Shown here piece by piece: positions 6,569-13,628 of a DNA stretch of 13,628 nucleotides (the first letter of the stretch is position 1; each line of letters begins with the position of its first letter). The stretch lies in the NCBI GenBank assembly GCA_002343455.1, contig DDSR01000327.1:2029-15656 (forward strand), written 5' to 3'. Made by a program: the position numbers and the translations under genes. The notes under the pieces are model-generated. The model was not told where the DNA came from and ran no database searches. It saw only the letters and a program-made list of their open reading frames with translations. The DNA is from Deltaproteobacteria bacterium UBA2385. Lineage in GTDB: Bacteria > Myxococcota_A > UBA796 > UBA2385.

Positions 6569-7444
6569 CTAGTTGGAGGCAGCGGGCGGGGCGTCGAGGC
6601 GGGGCGGGCAGGCGTCCTCGATGCTCCCGCGGGCCCGCCCGACCAGGCGCCCGACCTCGTTCAGGGTCGGCAGGCGCACCCCCGTCTGCCGGGCATCGGT
6701 CACCGCCAGGTCGGCGGCGTCCAGCCAGGCGCGCAGGGCCGTGGCGCTCTCCTCGCAGTCCGGCTGGCCGCGCATCCCCTCGATCCGGCCCACCACCGAG
6801 GCGACCAGGATCCGGGCCCGCAGCAGGCTCAGCAGGGCCCGCGTCCGGGTCGGGGCGTCACGAAGCGTCAAGCCCTCGTCGACCACCGCCAGGGCCTCCT
6901 CCAGGCGGCGCTGGCGCAAGCGCGCCTCGGCCAGCCCCACCCGGTACTCCGCCTCGTCGGGGAACCTCGCGACCAGCGCCTCGTAGCGGGCGGCCCCCCG
7001 GTCGACCTCGCCCTCGGCCAGCTCCAGCAGGCCCCGGCTGGCCTGCAGCTTGGGGTCGGCAGGGTCGAGCGCCTCGGCCCCCTCCAGGATCTCCCGGGCC
7101 TTGGAGAGCTCGCCCTTGCCCATCTTCACGCTGGCAAGCCCTCGGAGGCAGCCCAGGGCCGCCGCGTCGATCTCCACGCAGCGCTGGAAGGCCGCCTCGG
7201 CCGCGGCCTGCTGGCCGGCGACCTGGTAGGTCCAGCCCAGGCCCTCCAGCGCCCCCAGGTGCAGCGGGTCCAGGGCGGCGGCCTTGCGGAAGCCGGCCTC
7301 GGCCACGGCGAGGTCGTGGGCGTCGAGCGCCTCGCGGGCGGAAGCGACCTGGCGGTCCGGATCCTGCTGCCAGAGGTATCCACCAAGCAGCAGGGCCAGG
7401 CCCCCCAGGCCCGCGGCCAGGGCGATCCAGCGTCCCCGGCTCAT
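6569..7444 (-). CDS. Membrane-anchored TPR-repeat protein
   Basis: A 291-residue protein with one N-terminal transmembrane segment (about 7-24, ALAAGLGGLALLLGGYLW) after MSRGR. No lipobox cysteine is seen, so it is probably anchored in the inner membrane with the rest in the periplasm. Residues about 32-190 hold four or five tetratricopeptide repeats, with characteristic units such as 'AEAGFRKAAALDPLHLGALEGLGWTY' followed by 'AEAAFQRCVEID' and 'AREILEGAEALDPADPKLQASRG'. TPRs mediate protein-protein contacts. The C-terminal 90 residues are helical and unassigned, with cysteines at about 230 and 279. The start overlaps the stop of the response regulator as ATGA, so the genes are translationally coupled. 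It might scaffold signalling or pilus assembly, but it is not the lipoprotein PilF/PilW pilotin. Specific function unknown. Confidence 0.8.
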   Translation of the reverse strand: MSRGRWIALAAGLGGLALLLGGYLWQQDPDRQVASAREALDAHDLAVAEAGFRKAAALDPLHLGALEGLGWTYQVAGQQAAAEAAFQRCVEIDAAALGCLRGLASVKMGKGELSKAREILEGAEALDPADPKLQASRGLLELAEGEVDRGAARYEALVARFPDEAEYRVGLAEARLRQRRLEEALAVVDEGLTLRDAPTRTRALLSLLRARILVASVVGRIEGMRGQPDCEESATALRAWLDAADLAVTDARQTGVRLPTLNEVGRLVGRARGSIEDACPPRLDAPPAASN

Positions 7445-8826
7445 CCTTCCTCCAGCCCATAGTCGCGGATCTTGTAGACCAGGGCCTTGTAGGAGAGGTC
7501 CAGCAGCCGCGCAGCCTGGCTGCGGTTGCCCCCGGTGCGGGCCAGCGCGGCGGCGATCAGCCGACGCTCCAGCGCCGCGCTGTGGCGCTTGATCGAGAGG
7601 TCCTGCTCCTCCAGGTCCCCACCCTCGGGGCCGAAGCCCGCCGAGCGCAGCTCGACCGGCAGGTCCGCGGCCTCGATCAGCGAGCCGGAGGCCATCAGGA
7701 CTGCCCGCTCCAAGGCGTTCTCCAGCTGCCGCACATTGCCCGGCCAGGAGCCCGCCATCAGCAGCCTGGAGGCCTCCTCGCTCAGGCCCCGGACCGGCCG
7801 ACCCAGCCGGCGGGAGGCCCGCTCGATCAGGACCTCGGCCAGCAAGGGGATGTCCTCGACCCGCTCGCGCAGCGGAGGGATGCGGACCCGCACCACGTTG
7901 AGCCGGTAGAAGAGGTCGCTGCGGAAGCGGCCGGCGGCGACCTCCGACTCGAGCTCGCGGGCCGTCGCCGCCACCACCCGCGCGTCGACCGCCAGGTCGC
8001 GGGTCCCGCCCACCCGGCGCACCCGCCCGTCCTCCAGCACCCGCAGCAGCTTGGCCTGCAGGCCCAGCGGCATCTCTCCGATCTCGTCGAGCAGCAGGGT
8101 CCCGCCGTCGGCCTGCTCGAAGAGCCCCGGGTGGGCGCGGACCGCGCCGGTGAAGGCCCCGCGCTCGTGGCCGAAGAGCTCGCTCTCCAGCAGGGCCTCG
8201 GGGATGGCGCCGCAGTTGACCGAGATCATCGGCCGCTCGCGGCGCGGGCTGACCCGATGGATCCAGCGCGCCAGCAGGCCCTTGCCGGTGCCCGACTCGC
8301 CGCTGAGCAGGACGCTGGCCTGCGCTCCGGCGACCTGGCGGGCCTCCTCCAGCAGGGTGCGCATGGCGGCGGAGCGACCGATGATCTCGCCGGGCACGGC
8401 GCGGGCGAGCTCCTCCCGCAGGGCCCGGTTCTCGACGACGAGGTGGTGCTTGTCCAGCGCCTTGCGCACCGTCCGGAGGATCTCGGCGCGCTTGAGCGGC
8501 TTGGTCAGGAAGTCGAAGGCGCCTTCTTTCATGGCCTCGACCGCGGTCTCGACCGTTCCGAAGGCGGTCAGCAGGACCACTTCGAGCTCGGGCTCGACGG
8601 CGCGGGCCGCCCGCATCAGCTCCAGGCCGTCCATTCCCGGCATCTTCAGATCGGTCAGCACCAGGGCCGGGCGCTCCTCGCGCAGCCGCTGCATCGCCTG
8701 GCGGCCGTCCTCGGCGTGGCGCACATCGTAGCCCTCGCGCACCAGGATGCGCTCCAGGGCCAGCCGGTTGGCCTCTTCATCGTCGACGACGAGGATCAGG
8801 GGTCCAGAGGGGGGGCGATCGGTCAT
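7441..8826 (-). CDS. NtrC-family sigma-54-dependent response regulator
   Basis: A 461-residue protein with the full three-domain layout. Receiver domain, residues about 9-125: acidic pair D15/D16, phospho-acceptor D59 (TDLKMPGMDG), T87 and K109. AAA+ sigma-54 interaction domain, about 147-380: Walker A GESGTGKG (176-183), GAFTGA (223-228), Walker B GGTLLLDEIGEMP (241-253), and the FRSDLFYRLNV and GNVRQLENALERAV motifs. C-terminal Fis-type helix-turn-helix: GGNRSQAARLLDLSYKALVYKI (about 433-454). Phosphorylation would drive oligomerisation, ATP hydrolysis and activation of sigma-54 polymerase. It overlaps the kinase gene as ATGA and so is its likely partner. PilR is the best known relative at pilus loci, but the kinase here is not PilS-like, so no symbol is given. 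A predicted sigma-54 promoter lies in front of the pilin operon downstream. Confidence 0.95.
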   Translation of the reverse strand: MTDRPPSGPLILVVDDEEANRLALERILVREGYDVRHAEDGRQAMQRLREERPALVLTDLKMPGMDGLELMRAARAVEPELEVVLLTAFGTVETAVEAMKEGAFDFLTKPLKRAEILRTVRKALDKHHLVVENRALREELARAVPGEIIGRSAAMRTLLEEARQVAGAQASVLLSGESGTGKGLLARWIHRVSPRRERPMISVNCGAIPEALLESELFGHERGAFTGAVRAHPGLFEQADGGTLLLDEIGEMPLGLQAKLLRVLEDGRVRRVGGTRDLAVDARVVAATARELESEVAAGRFRSDLFYRLNVVRVRIPPLRERVEDIPLLAEVLIERASRRLGRPVRGLSEEASRLLMAGSWPGNVRQLENALERAVLMASGSLIEAADLPVELRSAGFGPEGGDLEEQDLSIKRHSAALERRLIAAALARTGGNRSQAARLLDLSYKALVYKIRDYGLEEG

Positions 8827-10733
8827 GGCGGCGTCCCTGGGGAGGGCCGACAGGGTAACGTCAGCCGAAACAAGCAGCCGGCCCCGGGGGCCTCGACCAG
8901 GCTGAGCCGGCCGCCCGCCTCTTCCAGCTCCTGCCGGGTGATGGCCAGGCCCAGGCCGGTGCCCTTGACCTTGGTGGTGTAGAAGGGCTCGAAGACGCGC
9001 TCCACATCAGGCTGGGCGATGCCCGGTCCGTCGTCCTCGACCTCGACCTGGATCTCCTCCGCCTGGGGCGAATACGGCAGCAGCCGGACGTGGACCCGGC
9101 GCGCCCCGGCCTCGACCGCGTTGCGGACGAGGTTGCGCACCGCGGCGCGCAGCGTGTCGCCGGGGAGCTCCATCACGCCGGTCTCCTCGCCCTCCAGCAG
9201 GACCTGGGCGCCGGCCCGCCGCCACAGCTCCTCTTCCGTGCGCAGCACCCCCTCCAGCAGGGCCCGCGGGCTCTCGCTGGTCGGCTCGGGCGCGCGGCGG
9301 CGGGAGAGGTCGAGGTAGCGGGCGGTGACCTGCTCCAGGCGGGCGATCTCGGTCGAGATCGTGGCCAGGCAGGCCTCGGCCTCGGGCCTCCCGACGACCT
9401 CCTCGGCCAGCAGCTCGGCGTGCAGGCTCATGGCGTTGAGGGGGTTGCGGACCTCGTGCGTGACCTGGGCGAGCATCTGGCCGACCAGGGCGAGGCGCTC
9501 GGTCCGGGCGAGGCGGCTGCGGTCCTGGACCCGCTCGGTGACGTCCTCGCCGACGATCAGCCGCCCCTCGGCCCCGAAGGCGGCCAGCTCCAGCTCGTGG
9601 ATGCGCTCGTCGCGGACGACATGCTCGTGGCGGCCCAGCGGCAGCTCGCGCAGCCAGTCGGGCAGGGGCTGACCCACCTCCAGCCCCCACAGCCGACCCG
9701 CGGCCGGGTTGGCCGAAGCCACCCGCCCGTCCTCGACCAGCACGACGCCGGCGTGGATCGCGTCGAGGATCGAGCGCAGCCGCAAGGAGAGGCGATCCAG
9801 GGCCGCCGCGCGCTCGCTGAGGCGGCGGTCCCGCTCGGCCACAGCCTCGGCCATGGCGCCGAACTCGCGGGCCAGCAGGCCGACCTCGTCGACCCGCTCG
9901 GTCGCCAGGCCGCCGGGCTGCTGCCCCGCCGCCAGCCGCTGGACCTGCTCGGTCAGGCGGGCGACGGGCTGGAGGCTGAGGATGGCCGCCCCCGCCATCA
10001 GGCCGGCCATGGCGATCGCCAGCAGGCCCGCGGCGCCGCCGACGGTCAGGGCCCGCCGCTGGGCCTCGGCGGTGCGCTCGGCGACGCGCTGGATGCGCGA
10101 CTCCACCAGGGCCGCGAGATCCCCGGAGGTGCCGACCAGCTGCGTGCGGATCAGGGCCAGGTCCGCCTGCGCCCTGGCCTCGCCCCCCTCCTCGGCGGCG
10201 ACGGCGCTGGCCCAGGCGTCGACCGCCTCCTCGTAGGCCTGGGCCTGGGCCTCGATCGCCGAGAAGGCGCGCAAGCAGGCCTCGATCGCGGCGGCGTCGG
10301 CGGGGTCGACCGTGCCGACCAGCGCGCCCTCCGTACCCGTGCCGGTGAGGGCCGCCTGGGCCACCGTGCGCCCGGCCCGCGCCGCCTCTTCCAGGCTGGC
10401 GCGGTGCAGGGCGGCGCTGGTCCTCGCCCCCGCGACGGGGCGTCCGATGTCGCGGGGCACGCTGTCCCTCAGCCCGGCGGCCTGAGGACCCGTGTCCCGC
10501 GAGAGGCGCTCCTGCTCGCGGTCGAGCTGGCGGGCGGCGGCCTCCAGCCGCGCGGCGACGTCGGCGAGGGGCAGGTAGCCGAGGTCCAGGACGGCGATGC
10601 CCCGCCCGACCTCCTGGAGCTGGGTGTAGGTGTAGCCGAAGGCCCCCACCCAGGAGGCCAGGGAGAGCACGAAGGCGGCCAGGATGCGCCAGCGGATCGA
10701 GCGGCGGGCGCTGAGCGAGGCGGGCGGCGCCAC
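8823..10733 (-). CDS. Membrane sensor histidine kinase (HAMP-PAS-HisKA-HATPase)
   Basis: A 636-residue kinase. Transmembrane segment 1 (about 16-34) and segment 2 (about 231-254) enclose a periplasmic sensor of some 195 residues, Ala-rich and helical, with no family recognised. HAMP linker about 252-305, short coiled coil, PAS-like region about 316-400 (AIHAGVVLVEDGRVASANPAA). Dimerisation domain with phospho-acceptor H426 in LAQVTHEVRNPLNAM. ATPase domain: N box NLVRNAVEAG (534-543), G1 DDGPG (567-571), F box FEPFYTTK, G2 GTGLGLA (591-597). All catalytic motifs look intact. The start is GTG 10733, with no strong ribosome site, 10 bases after the preceding gene; coupling is likely. PilS usually has six membrane helices and no periplasmic sensor, so this is a different architecture of the NtrB/AtoS-like class. 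It presumably phosphorylates the overlapping NtrC-type regulator. Confidence 0.93.
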   Translation of the reverse strand: MAPPASLSARRSIRWRILAAFVLSLASWVGAFGYTYTQLQEVGRGIAVLDLGYLPLADVAARLEAAARQLDREQERLSRDTGPQAAGLRDSVPRDIGRPVAGARTSAALHRASLEEAARAGRTVAQAALTGTGTEGALVGTVDPADAAAIEACLRAFSAIEAQAQAYEEAVDAWASAVAAEEGGEARAQADLALIRTQLVGTSGDLAALVESRIQRVAERTAEAQRRALTVGGAAGLLAIAMAGLMAGAAILSLQPVARLTEQVQRLAAGQQPGGLATERVDEVGLLAREFGAMAEAVAERDRRLSERAAALDRLSLRLRSILDAIHAGVVLVEDGRVASANPAAGRLWGLEVGQPLPDWLRELPLGRHEHVVRDERIHELELAAFGAEGRLIVGEDVTERVQDRSRLARTERLALVGQMLAQVTHEVRNPLNAMSLHAELLAEEVVGRPEAEACLATISTEIARLEQVTARYLDLSRRRAPEPTSESPRALLEGVLRTEEELWRRAGAQVLLEGEETGVMELPGDTLRAAVRNLVRNAVEAGARRVHVRLLPYSPQAEEIQVEVEDDGPGIAQPDVERVFEPFYTTKVKGTGLGLAITRQELEEAGGRLSLVEAPGAGCLFRLTLPCRPSPGTPP

Positions 10734-10743
10734 GCGGGTCTGC

Positions 10744-11337
10744 TCAGCCCCCGCCGGCCGAGCCGGGCCCGGTGAGCACGACCGCGCCGGGCCGGCCGGT
10801 CACCAGCGGGGCGTAGCCCTCTTGCGCGGTCAGCACGACGACATCGTCGGCCTGCAGGTCCAGGTCGGCCCGCGCCCACACCACCGTCAGGTCGGGCGAG
10901 CGCAGCTCGACCTTGTGGGGGCCGGCGCCGACGCCCTCGACCCGGACGGGGTGGTGTGAGGACAGGACCGCGACCCGCGCTCCGTCCAGGACCAGGGCGA
11001 AGCGCTGGCCGCGCGCGGCTCGCAGCTCCAGCACCGGCGCGGTCTCCAGCTCGGCGACGGGCTGGGTGCTGAGGCTGGTCGCGCCGACGTCGAGGGCGAC
11101 GGTGCCATCGGCGGGGATCTGTACCTTGACCAGGTCGACCCGCTCGCCACGCTGGACGCGAAGATCCACAGAGCCGGGCGAGAGGCCGGGGACCCGCATC
11201 GCGACCGCCCCCCAGGTGGAGAGCAGCGGCGCCGTGCCTACGCTGACCTCGATGGGCACCTGGGAGCGCACCAGCAGGTCGCCGGCCCAGCCGGGGGCCG
11301 TGAGCAGGAGCGCAGACAGGAGGAAGGAAAGGACCAC
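10744..11337 (-). CDS. Exported protein of unknown function, PEGA-like beta repeats
   Basis: A 197-residue protein starting at GTG 11337, with GAGG 5 bases upstream. The N terminus is a short signal peptide (VLSFLLSALLLTAPGWAG). It lacks Lys/Arg before the hydrophobic core, which is unusual. The rest is predicted all-beta with two weak repeats: 'VPGLSPGSVDLRVQRGERV...VQIPADGTVALDV' and 'VEGVGAGPHKVELRSPDL...DLDLQADDVVVL'. This 'GxxPGxHxVxVxxxG' pattern resembles PEGA domains, surface-exposed beta modules. No cysteines or catalytic motif were seen. It is the first gene of the kinase-regulator-TPR cluster, 10 bases before the kinase, so it may feed a periplasmic signal to that sensor or share its operon incidentally. 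The family assignment is tentative. Confidence 0.7.
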   Translation of the reverse strand: MVLSFLLSALLLTAPGWAGDLLVRSQVPIEVSVGTAPLLSTWGAVAMRVPGLSPGSVDLRVQRGERVDLVKVQIPADGTVALDVGATSLSTQPVAELETAPVLELRAARGQRFALVLDGARVAVLSSHHPVRVEGVGAGPHKVELRSPDLTVVWARADLDLQADDVVVLTAQEGYAPLVTGRPGAVVLTGPGSAGGG

Positions 11338-11478
11338 GGGAACCTCGGGGCTGGCCTGGGCCGGTGAGATAACCCACGGGCCAACCCCATGGTCCGAGGT
11401 GACGTCGAGCCGCTACCGTGCTAGCCGCCTGCGTTGTTCCGGGTCCGACGGGCCCACCCTCTGCTTCAGGAGTCTCCG
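11338..11478. other. Divergent intergenic region
   Basis: A 141-base spacer lies between the minus-strand regulatory cluster and the plus-strand folding operon, and must hold promoters for both. Apart from the doubtful -24 element, I see no convincing -35/-10 pair. A short GC hairpin (GGGTCC-GAC-GGGCCC, 11441-11455) lies in the likely leader of the lipoprotein gene, and AGGAG at 11468-11472 is its ribosome site. Confidence 0.6.
11369..11384 (-). promoter_or_regulatory. Weak sigma-54-like -24 box upstream of the regulatory cluster
   Basis: Minus-strand TTGGCCCG is a near-perfect -24 element (consensus TTGGCACG). At the -12 position, 4 bases on, the sequence is TTAT rather than TTGC, so the essential GC is missing. 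The spacing to GTG 11337 would give a start site about 20 bases before the gene. It is noted because it would mean autoregulation, but the defective -12 box makes it doubtful. Confidence 0.2.
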
Positions 11479-12507
11479 ATGCGCATCTCCCTCCCCTCCT
11501 CCCTCGTCCTCGTGCTGGCCGCCGCGCTGGCGGCCTGCGACGGGGGCGCCAAGACCGACGCCACCCCCGGCGCCGCCGGCACCGCTGGAAGCACCACCAC
11601 CGCGGTGGACATCGGCGACACCATCGCCCAGGTCAACGGCGTCCGGGTCGGCTCCAAGGAGTTCGAGGAGGCCGCGGCCCGCAAGACCCCCGAGTCCGGC
11701 GACGTCCTCAGCCCGGCCGAGCGACAGGCCGTCCTCGACCAGCTGGTCGAAGAGAAGCTGCTCTACAAGGCCGCCCTCGACCGCGGCCTGGATCGTGACC
11801 CCAAGGTGCAGAAGGTGATGGTCAACACCCTGCTGCGCGAGGTCGTCTACGCCAATGTGCGCAACAGCGACTTCTCCGACGAGCTGCTCCAGGCCTACTA
11901 CGAGGCCAACAAGGACGAGTTCGTCGTGCCCGAGAAGGTGCAGATCCGCCGCATCCTGATCAAGGTCAAGGAGGATCGGACCGACGAAGCCGCCAAGGCC
12001 GAGGCCGACCGCATCCGGGCCGAGGTCGTCAAGAACCCCGACTCCTTCAAGGACCTCGCCGCGCAGTTCAGCGAGGACCCCTACCGCCGCCGCGGCGGTG
12101 ACGTCGGCTTCATCGCCGCCACCGGCAAGCCCGGCCTGGACGCCGAGGTCGTCGCCAAGGCCTTCACCCTGAACGTGGGCGACGTCTCCGAGGTCTTCAA
12201 GTCCGCCGACGGCTACAACATCGTCATGGTGGCCAACAAGCGCGAGCGGGTCGAGCGCACCTTCCAGCAGATGAAGGGCAGCGTCCTGCGCAAGGTCAAG
12301 AACGACAAGCTCAAGGAGCTGTACGACGGCTACGTCGCCGAGCTCAAGGCCAGCGCCAAGATCGACATCGACACGGCCCGCGTCGACGCCATCGAGATCA
12401 GCCCGGCCAAGCGGCCCATGACCCCCGGGCTGACCCCCGAGGCTGGCCTCAACCTCGACGTCGAGGGCCCCGGCGCCCTGCACGGCGGCGAGGGCGACGA
12501 GCACTGA
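11479..12507 (+). CDS. Parvulin-type (PrsA/SurA-like) lipoprotein, foldase or chaperone
   Basis: A 342-residue lipoprotein. ATG 11479 is chosen because AGGAG lies 6 bases upstream and the signal peptide begins there. The lipobox is LAAC with lipidated Cys20; Asp at +2 would keep it in the inner membrane under the E. coli Lol rule, which may not apply here. A low-complexity Gly/Ala/Thr linker (21-45) is followed by a SurA-N-like helical region (46-150), then a parvulin rotamase domain (about 153-255) with FKDLAAQFSEDP and GGDVGFI. The active-site histidines are replaced: RRIL for the usual xHIL (R158) and GYNIV for GYHI (N247). A helical tail and a Gly/Asp/Glu-rich end follow. It probably assists folding of exported or outer-membrane proteins. 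It overlaps the next gene as TGATG, so the two are co-translated. Confidence 0.87.
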   Translation: MRISLPSSLVLVLAAALAACDGGAKTDATPGAAGTAGSTTTAVDIGDTIAQVNGVRVGSKEFEEAAARKTPESGDVLSPAERQAVLDQLVEEKLLYKAALDRGLDRDPKVQKVMVNTLLREVVYANVRNSDFSDELLQAYYEANKDEFVVPEKVQIRRILIKVKEDRTDEAAKAEADRIRAEVVKNPDSFKDLAAQFSEDPYRRRGGDVGFIAATGKPGLDAEVVAKAFTLNVGDVSEVFKSADGYNIVMVANKRERVERTFQQMKGSVLRKVKNDKLKELYDGYVAELKASAKIDIDTARVDAIEISPAKRPMTPGLTPEAGLNLDVEGPGALHGGEGDEH

Positions 12508-13445
12508 TGTTCGGCCTCGCCCTGTCGCTGCTCCTGGCCATCACGCCCGCCCGCGCCGGCGTGGTGGACCGCGTGGCCGCCGTGGTCAACGACAAGGTCG
12601 TGACCCTGTCCGAGGTCTACGAGCTCGGCAGCACCTTCATCGAGCAGCAGGCCGAGAAGGGGCAGCGCCGCGCGGGCGAGCTGGAGGTGCTGGACACGCT
12701 GATCCAGCGCCGCCTGATCACCCAGGAGGTCGAGCGGCTGGGCATGGATCCGACCGAGTCGGATGTTGACCGGGCCATCGACGAGATCGCCCGCCGCAAC
12801 ACCCTGGACCGCGACACCCTGCGGACCGAGGTGGAGCGCTCGGGCATGACCTGGACCCAGTACCGGGCCGAGCTGCGCGAGAGCCTGCGCGAGCAGCAGT
12901 TCACCAGCTACATCGTGCAGACCCGCATCGCCGTCGACGAGGACCAGCTCCGCGACGCCTACCGGCGCATGCTGAGCGAGCGGACCGGCGAAGAGGTGGT
13001 CCAGCTCCTGGCCTTCGTCCGCATGCTGCCCGCCGGGGCCGATGAGGCCGCGGTGGCTTCGGTCCTGGCCGAGGCCAGCGCCGGGGCCGCCCGGGTCAAC
13101 GGCGGTGAGCCCTTCGCCCTGGTGGCCCGCGAGCTCGACCAGGCCTCGTTCGGCGCGCAGGATGGCCAGATGGGCAGCTACACCAAGGGCGAGCTGTCCG
13201 AGGCGCTGGACCAGGCGGCCTTCAGCACGCCGGTGGGCACGGCCAGCGCGCCCATCCTGACCGAGCGCGGGGTCTTCGTGCTCTACCCAGCCGAGCGCGG
13301 CCTGCCCCCGCCTCCTCCCTTCGAGGAGCTGCGGGACGAGCTCCAGAACCGGGTCTACGCCGCTCGCATCGACGACGAGATCGAGCAGTGGACGCAGTCG
13401 GCCAGGCGCCAGGCCTCGATCGAGATCAAGCTCCAGGCTCAATGA
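12507..13445 (+). CDS. SurA-like periplasmic chaperone with one degenerate parvulin domain
   Basis: A 312-residue exported protein. The signal peptide MFGLALSLLLAITPARA has no basic residue before the hydrophobic core, which is atypical, but no better upstream start exists. Residues about 18-150 match the SurA N-terminal chaperone domain: VVDRVAAVVNDKVVTLSEV, LDTLIQRRLITQEVERLG, and TWTQYRAELRESLREQQF. One parvulin-like domain follows (about 164-262), with DGQMGSYTKGEL and an AAFSTPVG segment. The usual HIL histidine is absent (LLAFVRM) and so is the one in GxHI (GVFVLYP), so isomerase activity is doubtful. E. coli SurA has two such domains and is about 428 residues long. SurA proteins escort outer-membrane proteins through the periplasm. 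The gene overlaps pdxA as ATGA, reproducing the surA-pdxA linkage of many proteobacteria. The symbol is withheld because of the single degenerate domain. Confidence 0.87.
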   Translation: MFGLALSLLLAITPARAGVVDRVAAVVNDKVVTLSEVYELGSTFIEQQAEKGQRRAGELEVLDTLIQRRLITQEVERLGMDPTESDVDRAIDEIARRNTLDRDTLRTEVERSGMTWTQYRAELRESLREQQFTSYIVQTRIAVDEDQLRDAYRRMLSERTGEEVVQLLAFVRMLPAGADEAAVASVLAEASAGAARVNGGEPFALVARELDQASFGAQDGQMGSYTKGELSEALDQAAFSTPVGTASAPILTERGVFVLYPAERGLPPPPPFEELRDELQNRVYAARIDDEIEQWTQSARRQASIEIKLQAQ

Positions 13446-13628
13446 CGGGCCCGCTGCTGCTGACGCCGGGGATGGGCATCGGCCCCGAGGTCAGCCTCGC
13501 GGCCCTGGCCGCACGGCCCGAGCTCTGGCCGCGGGTGGTGCTGATCGGGGGTTCCCAGGCGCTCTACGCCGTGGGCTCCCCTCTGCCCCTCATCCCCGTC
13601 CCCTCCCCTCGGCCCGTCGACGCCGGCC
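13442..13628 (+). CDS. pdxA: 4-hydroxythreonine-4-phosphate dehydrogenase, N-terminal part (cut by window edge)
   Basis: The first 62 residues run off the right edge. The start MTGPLLLTPGMGIGPEVSLAA matches the PdxA N terminus, where the family signature is (T/S)xGDPAGIGPE. Here two residues are missing and the Asp-Pro is lost (TPG-MGIGPE). It continues with a helix (LAALAARPEL) and the strand VVLIGGSQAL, as in PdxA (usual length about 330). The enzyme oxidises 4-phosphohydroxy-L-threonine with NAD(P)+ in deoxyxylulose-5-phosphate-dependent pyridoxal phosphate synthesis, in the cytoplasm. The ATG overlaps the SurA-like stop as ATGA. The surA-pdxA gene order independently supports the call. 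Confidence 0.82.
   Translation, partial: MTGPLLLTPGMGIGPEVSLAALAARPELWPRVVLIGGSQALYAVGSPLPLIPVPSPRPVDAG

Noticed and set aside
6106..8982. Long plus-strand open frame opposite the TPR and response-regulator genes
   Set aside because: Pro/Arg/Gly-rich low-complexity translation that spans the promoter gap and opposes three confident genes; an antisense shadow.
11441..11455. GGGTCC-GAC-GGGCCC hairpin in the lipoprotein leader
   Set aside because: A 6-bp stem with one wobble and a 3-base loop is expected by chance in such GC-rich DNA; no T-run and no known leader motif follows.
11413..12504. Minus-strand open frame opposite the parvulin lipoprotein
   Set aside because: Val/Leu/Gly/Asp-rich shadow with no domain, opposite a gene with a ribosome site, lipobox and family match.
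12330..13442. Minus-strand open frame opposite the SurA-like gene
   Set aside because: Antisense shadow of a confident gene; no motif recognised and no plausible start signal.

Overview
The window is a gene-dense, very GC-rich stretch of a Gram-negative chromosome. Lipoprotein and Sec signals, SurA-like periplasmic folding factors, type IVa pilus minor pilins with a PilY1 homologue, and an NtrC-type sigma-54 activator point to a delta-proteobacterial or Myxococcota-like organism. This placement is inferred from gene content and base composition; there is no rRNA or other phylogenetic marker to confirm it.

Reading on the minus strand, from right to left, the first block (11337 to 6569) is a four-gene regulatory cluster: a small exported protein of unknown function, a membrane histidine kinase with HAMP, PAS-like, HisKA and HATPase regions, an NtrC-family response regulator with intact GAFTGA, and a membrane-anchored TPR protein. 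Kinase/regulator and regulator/TPR genes are joined by ATGA start-stop overlaps. A 136-base gap follows. It holds a perfect 6-bp inverted repeat and a good -24/-12 (sigma-54) promoter match, about 33 bases upstream of the next start codon.

The second block (6432 to 383) is a minor-pilin operon in the order pilV-like, pilW-like, pilX-like, pilY1-like, fimU/gspH-like. The products would form the priming and tip complex of a type IVa pilus. Several carry DxDxDG calcium-loop motifs. The last pilin appears to start at a CTG codon overlapping the pilY1 stop (CTGA). A MATE-family transporter, cut by the left window edge, follows 33 bases later. No pilus motor, secretin or major pilin gene is present here.

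On the plus strand, right of a 141-base divergent spacer, lies an envelope-folding operon: a parvulin-type lipoprotein, a SurA-like periplasmic protein (TGATG overlap) and the start of pdxA (ATGA overlap), matching the surA-pdxA neighbourhood of many proteobacteria. Both parvulin-like domains lack the two active-site histidines, so they may be chaperones rather than isomerases.

The most interesting reading is a locally encoded circuit: the two-component system may switch on the adjacent pilus-tip operon through sigma-54. There are no RNA genes, CRISPR arrays, insertion sequences or clear intrinsic terminators. No gene-free stretch exceeds about 145 bases.
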